Assembly (NCBI GenBank): GCA_019915135.1
Contig: JAHLMK010000013.1
Span: 558,001-622,000, forward strand
Direction of reading: 5' to 3'
Length of the DNA: 64,000 nucleotides
Origin: Strobilurus pachycystidiatus
Lineage: Eukaryota; Basidiomycota; Agaricomycetes; Agaricales; Physalacriaceae
The translations under genes were made by a program, and so were the position numbers. The notes beneath the pieces were generated by a model that was not told the origin of the DNA, did not search any database, and worked only from the letters and a program-made list of their open reading frames with translations. This document shows, one piece after another, positions 21,474-32,935 of the stretch; position 1 is the first letter of the stretch; the number at the start of each line of letters is the position of its first letter.

Positions 21474-22504
21474 CTATTGGTTGGTCTCCGTAGGCCTCCA
21501 AGACACCACATACGATATCATTTTCCCCTTCATACGGTTCCACGCTAATTTGTGTTAAAAAGGTTCTTTAGCAGTGTAGCGATATCACTCTGTGACTCAC
21601 CACGGTCCGTGAGGGGGCGCGGGGCGCGCACAATGGACTGAGCGGCAAATTCGCTAACTGGAATTGACCTTAGTAGAACCTCCAGGCCCAGATCTCTGAG
21701 ACGTTGCATAATCCTTGATTCGCACAGAAAGCTTTGAACAAAGAGGGATGTCTGAGACAGGACTGACGTTCACTCACTGTGCTCGTCTTTCCTCCCTGAC
21801 GGCCGAAAGTTGCTGGCGCCGAGCAGCATGGCGTTTACTCAGCCAAGTCCTACAGGCAGACTCAGCCGGCGATAGATACACGTACAGCGCATAGGTGCGA
21901 GTATTCCTATGGAAGAAAATGAGCGGCAAGTCTCAGTAAACCGGGAGGGGATGAACACAAACTTGTAAAAGTCCTTGAGGCATTCATGGCACCGGCGGAA
22001 TCTATATTCCCATTGACAGGACGGCGTTACACAGCCACAGCTCTGTATGGGATAGGAAGAACATGAGATTGTGGACCATAAGCAGGCACTTCGAGAAGAC
22101 ACACCTTGCAGTGACGGCCAAACAGAAGGAAGACATGTTCCCGCGCATTCAAGCCGGGAAGCGGTGGCGGAATGTCCGGTTCATTTGACAAGCACTGCTT
22201 CCAGCACGACTCTTGATTTGGGTGGGCAAGAAAAGACCAGATGATGTTCGTAGTATGCGAAAGGTTAAGGAGATCCTGAGCGGGGAGGTAACTGAATATC
22301 TGTCCAAAGTCAATGAGAACGTCAATTTCAAGCCAGGTAGGTTACCTCTAAGATGATGTCCGACGGTAATTCCAGCAATCCATGCTGTTGCTCAATTCGC
22401 CTGCGCCGGGCAGGACGATGGGACGAGCCAGCAGGATCATAATTGTCGTGCGTAGGGTCGTATTCGTCGTCGTCTCCAGTATATTTACGTTTCGTTGGCG
22501 CCAT
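21474..22504 (-). CDS. F-box protein with a CxxC-x15-CxxC motif (paralog of 13.3 kb gene)
   Basis: Six exons on the minus strand: 22504-22346, 22299-22105, 22042-21963, 21906-21778, 21713-21601 and 21544-21474. They total 747 bases, or 248 residues. The N-terminus is Lys/Arg/Asp-rich with a possible nuclear signal (PARRRRIEQQ). The F-box is clear: LLELPSDIILE and IFSYLPAQDLLNLS. Cysteines 117, 120, 136 and 139 give the same CxxC-x15-CxxC spacing as the 13.3-kb gene. A basic helix and MQRLRDLGLE follow. Exons 2, 3 and 5 have exactly the same lengths as in the paralog. It lies on the opposite strand, so the pair flanks the chromodomain gene and the tandem array. Confidence 0.8.
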
Positions 22505-22922
22505 TGTGATGTATCAGGACTCGGTCTCAAGACTTTATCCTCCAGCTTGGAGTGGCTGAATTAGATCAGATCCTTTGACACTAACGTTTGTTTGAGCTCA
22601 AAGCCATAAAGGCGGCCATGCCAATGTCGGTGGTCCAGTTACGTACGGATGTACGGATACATTGACAGCAGACATGCTTCCGAATCCTGCCTTTGACTGT
22701 TTCCAAGACAATAAGTTGTGATGATGGAGGGAACCAAACGCAGAAGCATTCGCACCTCCGAGGTACCTCCGAGAGCCCAGGCGAGCCGACGGGCCGACAC
22801 TCCGCTTCCTTTCATCCAGGCCTCTATATAACACTCCGCTTCCTTTCATCTTTATAAAGCCACTCACCTATAGGCGCGCATTCAGTACTTGGATTGAAGT
22901 GCTCTAGTTCTATTTCATACTC
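22505..22922. other. Divergent intergenic region
   Basis: This lies between the start codons of the F-box gene (-) and the small coiled-coil gene (+). A short duplicated word (cactccgcttcctttcatc) occurs near 22798 and again near 22832. No gene is seen. Confidence 0.45.
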
Positions 22923-23472
22923 ATGTCTACTCAGGTAAGCAACGCATAGTCTCATATGTGCCGTGCTGACGAGGGACCAGACCACGCAATCCTCGGGAGA
23001 CGCACTCGAATTTGACCAAAGGCTGAACTCTAACGTTGTGCGTGTCTTTTCATGAATCTGCTCAGCTTCTCCAATGTCCATCAGGTTCTCGGTGATACAC
23101 CGTCCGAGTCCGCTCTTGAGGTCATAGAGACTCGCGTGAAGAATGGTGTTCTAGAATCCATGTATATCGCACTTGGCCAAGAGCTCAATCAGTCGGAGGA
23201 CCGGCTTGATTTTCTTGAGGAGTGGAAAGAATGCACCGAGGTCGGACTCGAGGACTTGCAGGCTAAGGTGGATGATATCGAGGTTGACCTGGATGCATTC
23301 GGAGCTCGCATCGACTCGTTGGAGTCTCAAGTCAACTCCTTGACAAGGACTTGTGGAATTATGGTATGTCCAGCTTTGTTTTGAAAGGATCTGTGAATAC
23401 TAAACCCGGATCTAGCAATTCATGATCTTCACACTTGGGGTTGTGGCGGCGTTGGCAGCCCGTCGCAAGTAG
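22923..23472 (+). CDS. Small coiled-coil protein with a C-terminal hydrophobic tail
   Basis: Four exons: 22923-22934, 22981-23037, 23085-23363 and 23416-23472, with introns of 46, 47 and 52 bp. The model gives 134 residues. Residues about 30-112 are an acidic heptad-rich coiled coil (ESALEVIETRVKNG and DLQAKVDDIEVDLDAFG). The last exon adds QFMIFTLGVVAALAARRK, a hydrophobic stretch with a basic end typical of tail-anchored proteins. Without the last splice the protein would end in a short unrelated tail at 23384. Similar short coiled-coil proteins are common and hard to assign, so I name no function. Confidence 0.68.
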
Positions 23473-24534
23473 CCCTCCCTGGTTTGTTGGCGACGGAAAG
23501 CGGATGTGAGTTGAATCCATGTAGACCAAGTTACATATAAAATGCAAGTGGAAGTAAAGTTGAATCGAGATTCATCATTCCCGTACATATGCCTCAGTTA
23601 GGTTGCACAAGTCAGAACAACAAGAACGAGAAAAACACGTGGTCTTTGCATGCTTGTCTACAGTCCTGAAGGGCGCAATGACGGTGTTGGGTCATATCCT
23701 TGCGTTAAGCACATAGGACTTAGTCACTCTCTCAAGTCTCGAAATAACTTATATAGAAAATCTGTCAAACAATGCCGTGCCATGCCAGCTGAAACCAATT
23801 GTCCCCGAGGGCCCCATCCTTGAGCCCAAGCCTTGCACGTGGTTGCTAGGATTCACAGGATAGAAAATAACAATTTGGTCAGGACGTCAGACATTGATAT
23901 TGACGGCTCACACAAGCTCACAAATGGCGGTTGCTCGCATGTTTTTGCCTAACCAAGTACTTAATGAGGCGGAGGGATGCACATGTCTGACCGGTGAGGA
24001 ACATGGTGCAAAAGCAGTATTCCTGTGCGTATAAGTGTGAGTGCTCAAGATTTTTGAGGGTGTCATACTCAGCTGAGATGAACATTGAGTAAATCATAGC
24101 CCTGTGGGATGCCGGGACGCTACCCTTGCTACCACCCTCATCCGAACTCCCAGCCAAAATAGGGGTGTTCTTCCTATTGTAACCACAGCCATCAGTAAGT
24201 GAGACAACAGCATCCATTATCTTATTTTTCTGTGAGTGGGGAGAGTCCTTGCTTGAAGGCAAGGAAATTGAGTCCGTGTGAGATAAGAGACCCTAACTTG
24301 GACAGACGGCAATGGTTCGGTTGCTGTTGGCCACTTACATAATCTGTGCCATGGCTAAATTTGCTCGGTTCGACCAGATACATTCCGAACATCAATGATA
24401 ACATGAGTGGACGGATACGGCGCTCTGCCTGCCCGTTCTCAACCTACCGACATTTCTCACCGCTTCAATGGCACCTTTTCCTGCTCCCATGTTTTAGAAT
24501 GACAGAATGAATTTTTGGCACACAGCTAGAACAC
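23473..24534. other. Region before the satellite, no supported gene
   Basis: The longest frame is on the minus strand (23918-24262, 114 codons). It has Asp-Gly-Cys-Gly and Gly-Ser-Lys-Gly words but no coherent domain. It may be decayed coding sequence. Confidence 0.4.
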
Positions 24535-27500
24535 CCGTGCTAAGTCTGGAGAACACCTGTCAACCCTTGCTAACACTAAGTGAAGTCTTGCTAAGTTTTG
24601 CTAATATTGGACCTTGTCTCACCAATTCCTGTTAAGTCTGGATAACATATGTTCAGTCGCTGTCAATCCTTGCTAATACTACGTGAATTGCCGCTAAGTT
24701 TTGCTAACATTGGACTTCCTCTCGTCAACACTTGCTAAGTTTGGATAACATCCGTCAAGTCGCCGTCAATCCCCGCTAACACTATGTGAATTCCCGCCAA
24801 GTTTCGCTAACATTGTGCTTCCTCTCGTCAACCCTTGCTAAGTTTGGATAACATCCGTCAAGTCGCCGTCAATCCCCGCTAACACTACGTGAAGTCTTGC
24901 TAAGTTTGGATGACATCCGTCAAGTCACCGTCAATCCATGCTAACACTATGTGAATTCCCCTCAAGTTTTGCTAACATTGGACTTCCTCTCGTCAACCCT
25001 TGCTAAGTTTGGATAACATCCGTCAAGTCGCCGTCAATCCCCGCTAACACTATGTGAATTCCCGCCAAGTTCTGCTAACATTGGACTTTGTCTCGTCAAC
25101 TCTTGCTAAGTTTGGATAACATCCGTCAAGTCGCTGTCAATCCCCGCTAACACTATGTGAATTCCCGCCAAGTTTCGCTAACATTGGACTTCCTCTCGTC
25201 AACCCTTGCTAAGTTTGAATAACATCTGTCAAGTCGCCGTCAATCCCCGCTAACACTATGTGAATTCCCGCCAAGTTTCGCTAACATTGTGCTTCCTCTC
25301 AAGTTTTGCTAAAATTGGACCTTGTCTCGTCAACTCTTGCCAAGTTTGGATAACATCTGGCAAGTTGCCGTCAATCCCCGCTAACACTATGTGAAGTCTT
25401 GCTAAGTTTGGATAACATTGGACTTCCTCTCGTCAACTCTTGCTAAGTTTCGTTAAAATTGAACCTTGTCTCGTCAACTCTTGCCAAGTTTGGATAACAT
25501 CTGTAAAGTTGCCGTCAATCCTTGCTAACACTATGTGAAGTCTTGCTAAGTTTGGATGACATCCGTCAAGTCACCGTCAATCCATGCTAACACTATGTGA
25601 ATTGCCCCCAAGTTTCGCTAACATTGGACTTCCTCTCGTCAACCCTTGCTAAGTTTGGATAACATCCGTCAAGTCGCTGTCAATCCCCGCTAACACTATG
25701 TGAATTCCCGCCAAGTTTCGCTAACATTGGACTTCCTCTCGTCAACTCTTGCTAAGTTTCGCTAAAATTGGACCTTGTCTCGTCAACTCTTGCCAAGTCT
25801 GGATATCATATGTCGAGCCGCCGTCAATCCATGCTAAAACTATGTGAATTCCCGCCAAGTTTCGCTAACATTGGACTGCCTCTCGTCAACTCTTGCTAAG
25901 TTTCGTTAAAATTGGACCTTGTCTCGTCAACTCTTGCCAAGTCTGGATATCATATGTCAAGCTCCCGTCAATCCATGCTAACACTATGTGAATTCCCCCC
26001 AAGTTTTGCTAACATTGGACCTTGTCTCGTCAATTTTTGCTAAGTTTGGATAACATCTGTCAAGTTGCCGTCAATCCTTGCTAACACTATGTGAAGTCTT
26101 GCCATGTTTCGCTACCATTGGACTTCCTCTCGTCAACCCTCGCTAAGTTTGGATAACATCCGTCAAGTCGCCGTCAATCCCCGCTAACACTATGTGAATT
26201 TCCGCCAAGTTTCGCTAACATTGGACTTCCTCTCGTCAACTCTTGCTAAGTTTCGCTAAAATTGAACCTTGTCTCGTCAACTCTTGCCAAGTTTGGATAA
26301 CATCTGTCAAGTTGACGTCAATCCTCGCTAACACTATGTGAAGTCTTGCTAAGTTTGGATGACATCCGTCAAGTCACCATCAATCCATGCTAACACTATG
26401 TGAATTCCTGCCAAGTTTCGCTAACATTGGACTTCGTCTCGTCAACTCTTGCTAAGTTTCGCTAAAATTGGACCTTGTCTCGTCAACTCTTGCCAAGTTT
26501 GGATAACATCTGTCAAGTCACCGTCAATCCATGCTAACACTATGTGAATTCCCGCCAAGTTTTGCTAACATTGGACTTCCTCTCGTCAACCCTTGCTAAG
26601 TTTGGATAACATCCGTCAAGTCGCTGTCAATCCCCGCTAACACTATGTGAATTCCCGCCAAGTTTTGCTAACATTGGACTTCCTCTCGTCAACTCTTGCT
26701 AAGTTTGGATAACATCCGTCAAGTCGCTGTCAATCCCCGCTAACACTATGTGAATTCCCGCCAAGTTTCGCTAACATTGGACTTCCTCTCGTCAACCCTT
26801 GCTAAGTTTGAATAACATCTGTCAAGTCGCCGTCAATCCCCGCTAACACTATGTGAATTCCCGCCAAGTTTCGCTAACATTGTGCTTCCTCTCGTCAACC
26901 CTTGCTAAGTTTGGATAACATCCGTCAAGTCGCCGTCAATCCCCGCTAACACTACGTGAAGTCTTGCTAAGTTTGGATGACATCCGTCAGGTCACCGTCA
27001 ATCCCCGCTAACACTATGTGAATTCCCGCCAAGTTTCGCTAACATTGGACTTCCTCTCGTCAACTCTTGCTAAGTTTCGCTAAAATTGGACCTTGTCTCG
27101 TCAACTCTTGCCAAGTCTGGATATCATATGTCGAGCTCCCGTCAATCCATGCTAACACTATGTGAATTCCCCCCAAGTTTTGCTAACATTGGACCTTGTC
27201 TCGTCAATTTTTGCTAAGTTTGGATAACATCTGTCAAGTTGCCGTCAATCCTTGCTAACACTATGTGAAGTCTTGCCATGTTTCGCTACCATTGGACTTC
27301 CTCTCGTCAACCCTCGCTAAGTTTGGATAACATCCGTCAAGTCGCCGTCAATCCCCGCTAACACTATGTGAATTTCCGCCAAGTTTCGCTAACATTGGAC
27401 TTCCTCTCGTCAACTCTTGCTAAGTTTCGCTAAAATTGAACCTTGTCTCGTCAACTCTTGCCAAGTTTGGATAACATCTGTCAAGTTGACGTCAATCCTC

Positions 27501-30020
27501 GCTAACACTATGTGAAGTCTTGCTAAGTTTGGATGACATCCGTCAAGTCACCGTCAATCCATGCTAACACTATGTGAATTCCTGCCAAGTTTCGCTAACA
27601 TTGGACTTCGTCTCGTCAACTCTTGCTAAGTTTCGCTAAAATTGGACCTTGTCTCGTCAACTCTTGCCAAGTTTGGATAACATCTGTCAAGTCACCGTCA
27701 ATCCATGCTAACACTATGTGAATTCCCGCCAAGTTTTGCTAACATTGGACTTCCTCTCGTCAACCCTTGCTAAGTTTGGATAACATCCGTCAAGTCGCTG
27801 TCAATCCCCGCTAACACTATGTGAATTCCCGCCAAGTTTTGCTAACATTGGACTTCCTCTCGTCAACTCTTGCTAAGTTTGGATAACATCCGTCAAGTCG
27901 CTGTCAATCCCCGCTAACACTATGTGAATTCCCGCCAAGTTTCGCTAACATTGGACTTCCTCTCGTCAACCCTTGCTAAGTTTGAATAACATCTGTCAAG
28001 TCGCCGTCAATCCCCGCTAACACTATGTGAATTCCCGCCAAGTTTCGCTAACATTGTGCTTCCTCTCGTCAACCCTTGCTAAGTTTGGATAACATCCGTC
28101 AAGTCGCCGTCAATCCCCGCTAACACTACGTGAAGTCTTGCTAAGTTTGGATGACATCCGTCAGGTCACCGTCAATCCCCGCTAACACTATGTGAATTCC
28201 CGCCAAGTTTCGCTAACATTGGACTTCCTCTCGTCAACTCTTGCTAAGTTTCGCTAAAATTGGACCTTGTCTCGTCAACTCTTGCCAAGTCTGGATATCA
28301 TATGTCGAGCTCCCGTCAATCCATGCTAACACTATGTGAATTCCCCCCAAGTTTTGCTAACATTGGACCTTGTCTCGTCAATTTTTGCTAAGTTTGGATA
28401 ACATCTGTCAAGTCACCGTCAATCCATGCTAACACTATGTGAATTCCCGCCAAGTTTTGCTAACATTGGACTTCCTCTCGTCAACCCTTGCTAAGTTTGG
28501 ATAACATCCGTCAAGTCGCCGTCAATCCCCGCTAACACTATGTGAATTTCCGCCAAGTTTCGCTAACATTGGACTTCCTCTCGTCAACTCTTGCTAAGTT
28601 TCGCTAAAATTGAACCTTGTCTCGTCAACTCTTGCCAAGTTTGGATAACATCTGTCAAGTTGACGTCAATCCTCGCTAACACTATGTGAAGTCTTGCTAA
28701 GTTTGGATGACATCCGTCAAGTCACCATCAATCCATGCTAACACTATGTGAATTCCTGCCAAGTTTCGCTAACATTGGACTTCGTCTCGTCAACTCTTGC
28801 TAAGTTTCGCTAAAATTGGACCTTGTCTCGTCAACTCTTGCCAAGTTTGGATAACATCTGTCAAGTCACCGTCAATCCATGCTAACACTATGTGAATTCC
28901 CGCCAAGTTTTGCTAACATTGGACTTCCTCTCGTCAACCCTTGCTAAGTTTGGATAACATCCGTCAAGTCGCTGTCAATCCCCGCTAACACTATGTGAAT
29001 TCCCGCCAAGTTTTGCTAACATTGGACTTCCTCTCGTCAACTCTTGCTAAGTTTGGATAACATCCGTCAAGTCGCTGTCAATCCCCGCTAACACTATGTG
29101 AATTCCCGCCAAGTTTCGCTAACATTGGACTTCCTCTCGTCAACCCTTGCTAAGTTTGAATAACATCTGTCAAGTCGCCGTCAATCCCCGCTAACACTAT
29201 GTGAATTCCCGCCAAGTTTCGCTAACATTGTGCTTCCTCTCGTCAACCCTTGCTAAGTTTGGATAACATCCGTCAAGTCGCCGTCAATCCCCGCTAACAC
29301 TACGTGAAGTCTTGCTAAGTTTGGATGACATCCGTCAGGTCACCGTCAATCCCCGCTAACACTATGTGAATTCCCGCCAAGTTTCGCTAACATTGGACTT
29401 CCTCTCGTCAACTCTTGCTAAGTTTCGCTAAAATTGGACCTTGTCTCGTCAACTCTTGCCAAGTCTGGATATCATATGTCGAGCTCCCGTCAATCCATGC
29501 TAACACTATGTGAATTCCCCCCAAGTTTTGCTAACATTGGACCTTGTCTCGTCAATTTTTGCTAAGTTTGGATAACATCTGTCAAGTTGCCGTCAATCCT
29601 TGCTAACACTATGTGAAGTCTTGCCATGTTTCGCTACCATTGGACTTCCTCTCGTCAACCCTCGCTAAGTTTGGATAACATCCGTCAAGTCGCCGTCAAT
29701 CCCCGCTAACACTATGTGAATTTCCGCCAAGTTTCGCTAACATTGGACTTCCTCTCGTCAACTCTTGCTAAGTTTCGCTAAAATTGAACCTTGTCTCGTC
29801 AACTCTTGCCAAGTTTGGATAACATCTGTCAAGTTGACGTCAATCCTCGCTAACACTATGTGAAGTCTTGCTAAGTTTGGATGACATCCGTCAAGTCACC
29901 GTCAATCCATGCTAACACTATGTGAATTCCTGCCAAGTTTCGCTAACATTGGACTTCGTCTCGTCAACTCTTGCTAAGTTTCGCTAAAATTGGACCTTGT
30001 CTCGTCAACTCTTGCCAAGT
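24535..30020 (+). repeat. Satellite array, forward arm
   Basis: Tandem units of about 103 bp built from words such as ttgctaagtttggataacat, cgtcaatccccgctaacac and tatgtgaattcccgccaag, interspersed with shorter partial units. From about 25957 a higher-order repeat of exactly 1,174 bp is visible: tc(a/g)agctccc recurs at 25957, 27131, 28305 and 29479, and tgtcaagtca at 26511, 27685 and 28859. The units are nearly identical from copy to copy. There are no long open frames on either strand, so it is not coding. Confidence 0.93.
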
Positions 30021-31870
30021 CGGAAGTCCAATGTTAGCAAAACTTGGCGGGAATTCACATAGTGTTAGCATGGATTGACGGTGACTTGACAGATGTTATC
30101 CAAACTTGGCAAGAGTTGACGAGACAAGGTCCAATTTTAGCTAGAGATGTCCACGAATATATATTCGAGTATATTCTTATTCATGCACACAAATAATCCC
30201 CCCTCCAAGGGTCATAATTGTTATTCATGAATATACTCTTAATCTTATTCGTCAACTTAATCTTCACTGCGAATATTTCGCTTTTATTCATGAATATTCA
30301 CGAATATACAAGTATAATCATCTCAATGTCACTCAAAATCACAGTTAAAGTTATTGAATGAACTATAAATCATTCAAACAGCATCTAAATTTATCATAAA
30401 CTTGTCTTCAGTACTGAGAATTCAGCATTGTCAAACACTCATGAATGAGTTGAGGATTATGTGAACTTGAAGGTTCATATTCTATATTTGTCAACTTATT
30501 CTTATTCACGAATATAATATATTCATCATATTCATATTCATGAATAAGATTAGGAATATATTCATGAATATTCTCCTTTACTCCTTATTCGTGGTCATGT
30601 CTAATTTTAGCGAAACTTAGCAAGAGTTGACGAGACGAGGTCCAATGTTAGCGAAACTTGGCAAAAATTCACATAGTGTTACCATGGATTGACGGCGACT
30701 CGACATATGATATCCAAACTTAGCAAGACTTCACGTAGTGTTAGCAAGGATTGACGTCAACTTGACGGATGTTATCCAAACTTAGCAAGAGTTGACGACC
30801 CGAGGTCCAATGTTAGCGAAACTTGGCGGGAATTCACATAGTGTTAGCAAGGATTGACGGCAACTTGACGGATGTTATCCAAACTTAGCGAGGGTTGACG
30901 AGAGGAAGTCCAATGTTAGCGCAACTTGGCGGGAATTCACATAGTGTTAGCGGGGATTGACGGCAACTTGACGGATGTTATCCAGACTTAGCAAGGGTTG
31001 ACGAGAGGAAGTCCAATGTTAGCGAAACTTGGCGGAATTCACATAATGTTAGCAAGGATTGACGACAACTTGACGGATGTCATCCAAACTTAGCAAGACT
31101 TCACGTAGTGTTAGCGGGGATTGACGGCAACTTGACAGATGTTATCCAAACTTAGCAAGAGTTGACGAGCCGAGGTCCAATGTTAGCAAAACTTGGCGGG
31201 AATTCACATAGTGTTAGCGGGGATTGACGGTGACCTGACGGATGTCATCCAAACTTAGCAAGACTTCACGTAGTGTTAGCGGGGATTGACGGCGACTTGA
31301 CGGATGTTATCCAAACTTAGCAAGGGTTGACGAGAGGAAGCACAATGTTAGCGCAACTTGGCGGGAATTCACATAGTGTTAGCGGGGATTGACGGCAACT
31401 TGACGGATGTTATCCAGACTTAGCAAGGGTTGACGAGAGGAAGTCCAATGTTAGCGAAACTTGGCGGAATTCACATAATGTTAGCAAGGATTGACGACAA
31501 CTTGACGGATGTCATCCAAACTTAGCAAGACTTCACGTAGTGTTAGCGGGGATTGACGGCAACTTGACAGATGTTATCCAAACTTAGCAAGAGTTGACGA
31601 GCCGAGGTCCAATGTTAGCAAAACTTGGCGGGAATTCACATAGTGTTAGCAAGGATTGACGGAAGCTTGACAGATGTTATCCAAACTTAGCAAGACTTCA
31701 CGTAGTGTTAGCAAGGATTGACGTCAACTTGACGGATGTTATCCAAACTTAGCAGGAGTTGCCAAGACGAGGTCCATTGTTAGCACACTTAGCAGGAATT
31801 CATGTAGTGTTAGCATGGATTGAAGGCGACTCAGCATATGATATCCAGACTTGGCAAGAGTTGACGAGAC
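30021..31870 (-). repeat. Satellite array, inverted arm
   Basis: At 30021 the satellite words switch to their reverse complements (gaagtccaatgttagc, ggcgggaattcacatag, gacggatgttatccaaac). In this arm the word tatccagacttagcaag recurs 432 bp apart (about 30979 and 31411), so the higher-order period differs from the forward arm. It is interrupted by the 462-bp element at 30142-30603. Confidence 0.9.
30142..30603. mobile_element. Non-autonomous hAT-like element, family 1, copy 1 (462 bp)
   Basis: AT-rich element with imperfect inverted ends: TAGAGATGTCCACGAATA on the left, and TATTCGTGGTCATGTCTA on the right. It is flanked by a perfect 8-bp target duplication, ATTTTAGC (30134-30141 and 30604-30611), inside a satellite unit. 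It contains many copies of the word ttattcatgaata and has no coding capacity. The TAG start and 8-bp duplication are hallmarks of hAT transposons. Confidence 0.92.
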
Positions 31871-32076
31871 TTGCTAAGTTTGGACAATATCCGTTAAGTC
31901 GACGTCAATCCTGGATAATATCTGTCAATTTGCCATCAATCCTCACTATCACTACGTGAATTCTCGCTAAGTTTCGCTAACATTGGACCTTGTCTCGTCA
32001 ACTCTTCCTAAGTTGCTGTCAATCCCTGCTAACACTACGTGAGTTCCCCCTAAGTTTTGATAACATTAGACCTTGT
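31871..32076 (+). repeat. Satellite array, forward-oriented degenerate tail
   Basis: Orientation returns to forward (ttgctaagtttggac). The units here are clearly more diverged, as expected at an array edge. Confidence 0.8.
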
Positions 32077-32935
32077 TCCTGTTATGGACTGATCTTGCCG
32101 TGTCAAGGACTTGTACACACGGATATGCCTCTGTGTCCCAGACGTGGCTTTCCTGCGGGCACAACACACATATACAGGGGTGTGCTCGTCTAATTATGTA
32201 TGACTAGTTGCACCTCTGCATTGCTAATAAAAACAATACTTTGGGAGCTTCAGCCTAGGATATCGCGCTCATTTGCAGATCCCGTCTCAAATATGGCACA
32301 TAAGGGTCTTCTCTGAGAAGAGGGAGTAACGATGACAGAGTTGTCGAAGGGACATGCACACAAGCTATTCATTACTCATTACGCAAAACTAGGTTTCAAC
32401 TTTTTCATCAAAACTCTATATTCTTTACACCTGCTAATTCTTGTTGTTTTTTCACAGAAATTATACATTCTTTTTCACCCAGTTAGGGTGAAAACATCTG
32501 TGAATAATCTGTATGTCAAAGTCTTTGACTTTTTCATTATAATTTGATCTTTGAAAATCTTTATGATGTTTACCTATAAATGTCGTATGAAAGTTTCGTG
32601 AAAAGGTGCGTGAAAATTTTAATGGAAAATCCAAACCTACACTTTGATAGTTCTATTCTTTATTTCACGTGTACTTTCACCATCATTTTCATGTTAAACT
32701 TGTCTGAAACATTCAATTTTCAAATTTTGACTTTTTCATGTTGATTTGCGGGCGTAAAAGATAGTGAAACTTTTGATACTAACTATTTGCATTTATTACG
32801 GTGTTTTACAGCATCATTTTCATATCTATTTACAGTGAAAAAGTCTATGAAAACTCAATGAAATATCTTAAAGTTTTTTCGCTGAAAAAGTGCTGAAAAA
32901 GACAGAGGTTTTTTCACGGCGTTTTTCGCGGGAAA
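32077..32935. other. AT-rich non-coding stretch 5' of the hAT remnant
   Basis: It is strongly AT-rich, with recurrent gtgaaaaag and ctttttcac words on both strands, and a gttagggtgaaaac / cttcacccagtg pair that could be decayed inverted ends. It probably represents another insertion that removed the 5' half of the adjacent hAT gene. Boundaries are not resolved. Confidence 0.4.

Noticed and set aside
23918..24404. Possible RNA-dependent RNA polymerase remnant (Asp-Gly-Cys-Gly followed by Gly-Ser-Lys-Gly on the minus strand)
   Set aside because: The spacing between the words is too short for the family and no other polymerase motif is visible. A chance match is more likely.
24535..32076. CRISPR-like array
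   Set aside because: The repeats are directly adjacent diverged satellite units with no unique spacers, in a eukaryotic genome, and there are no cas genes.
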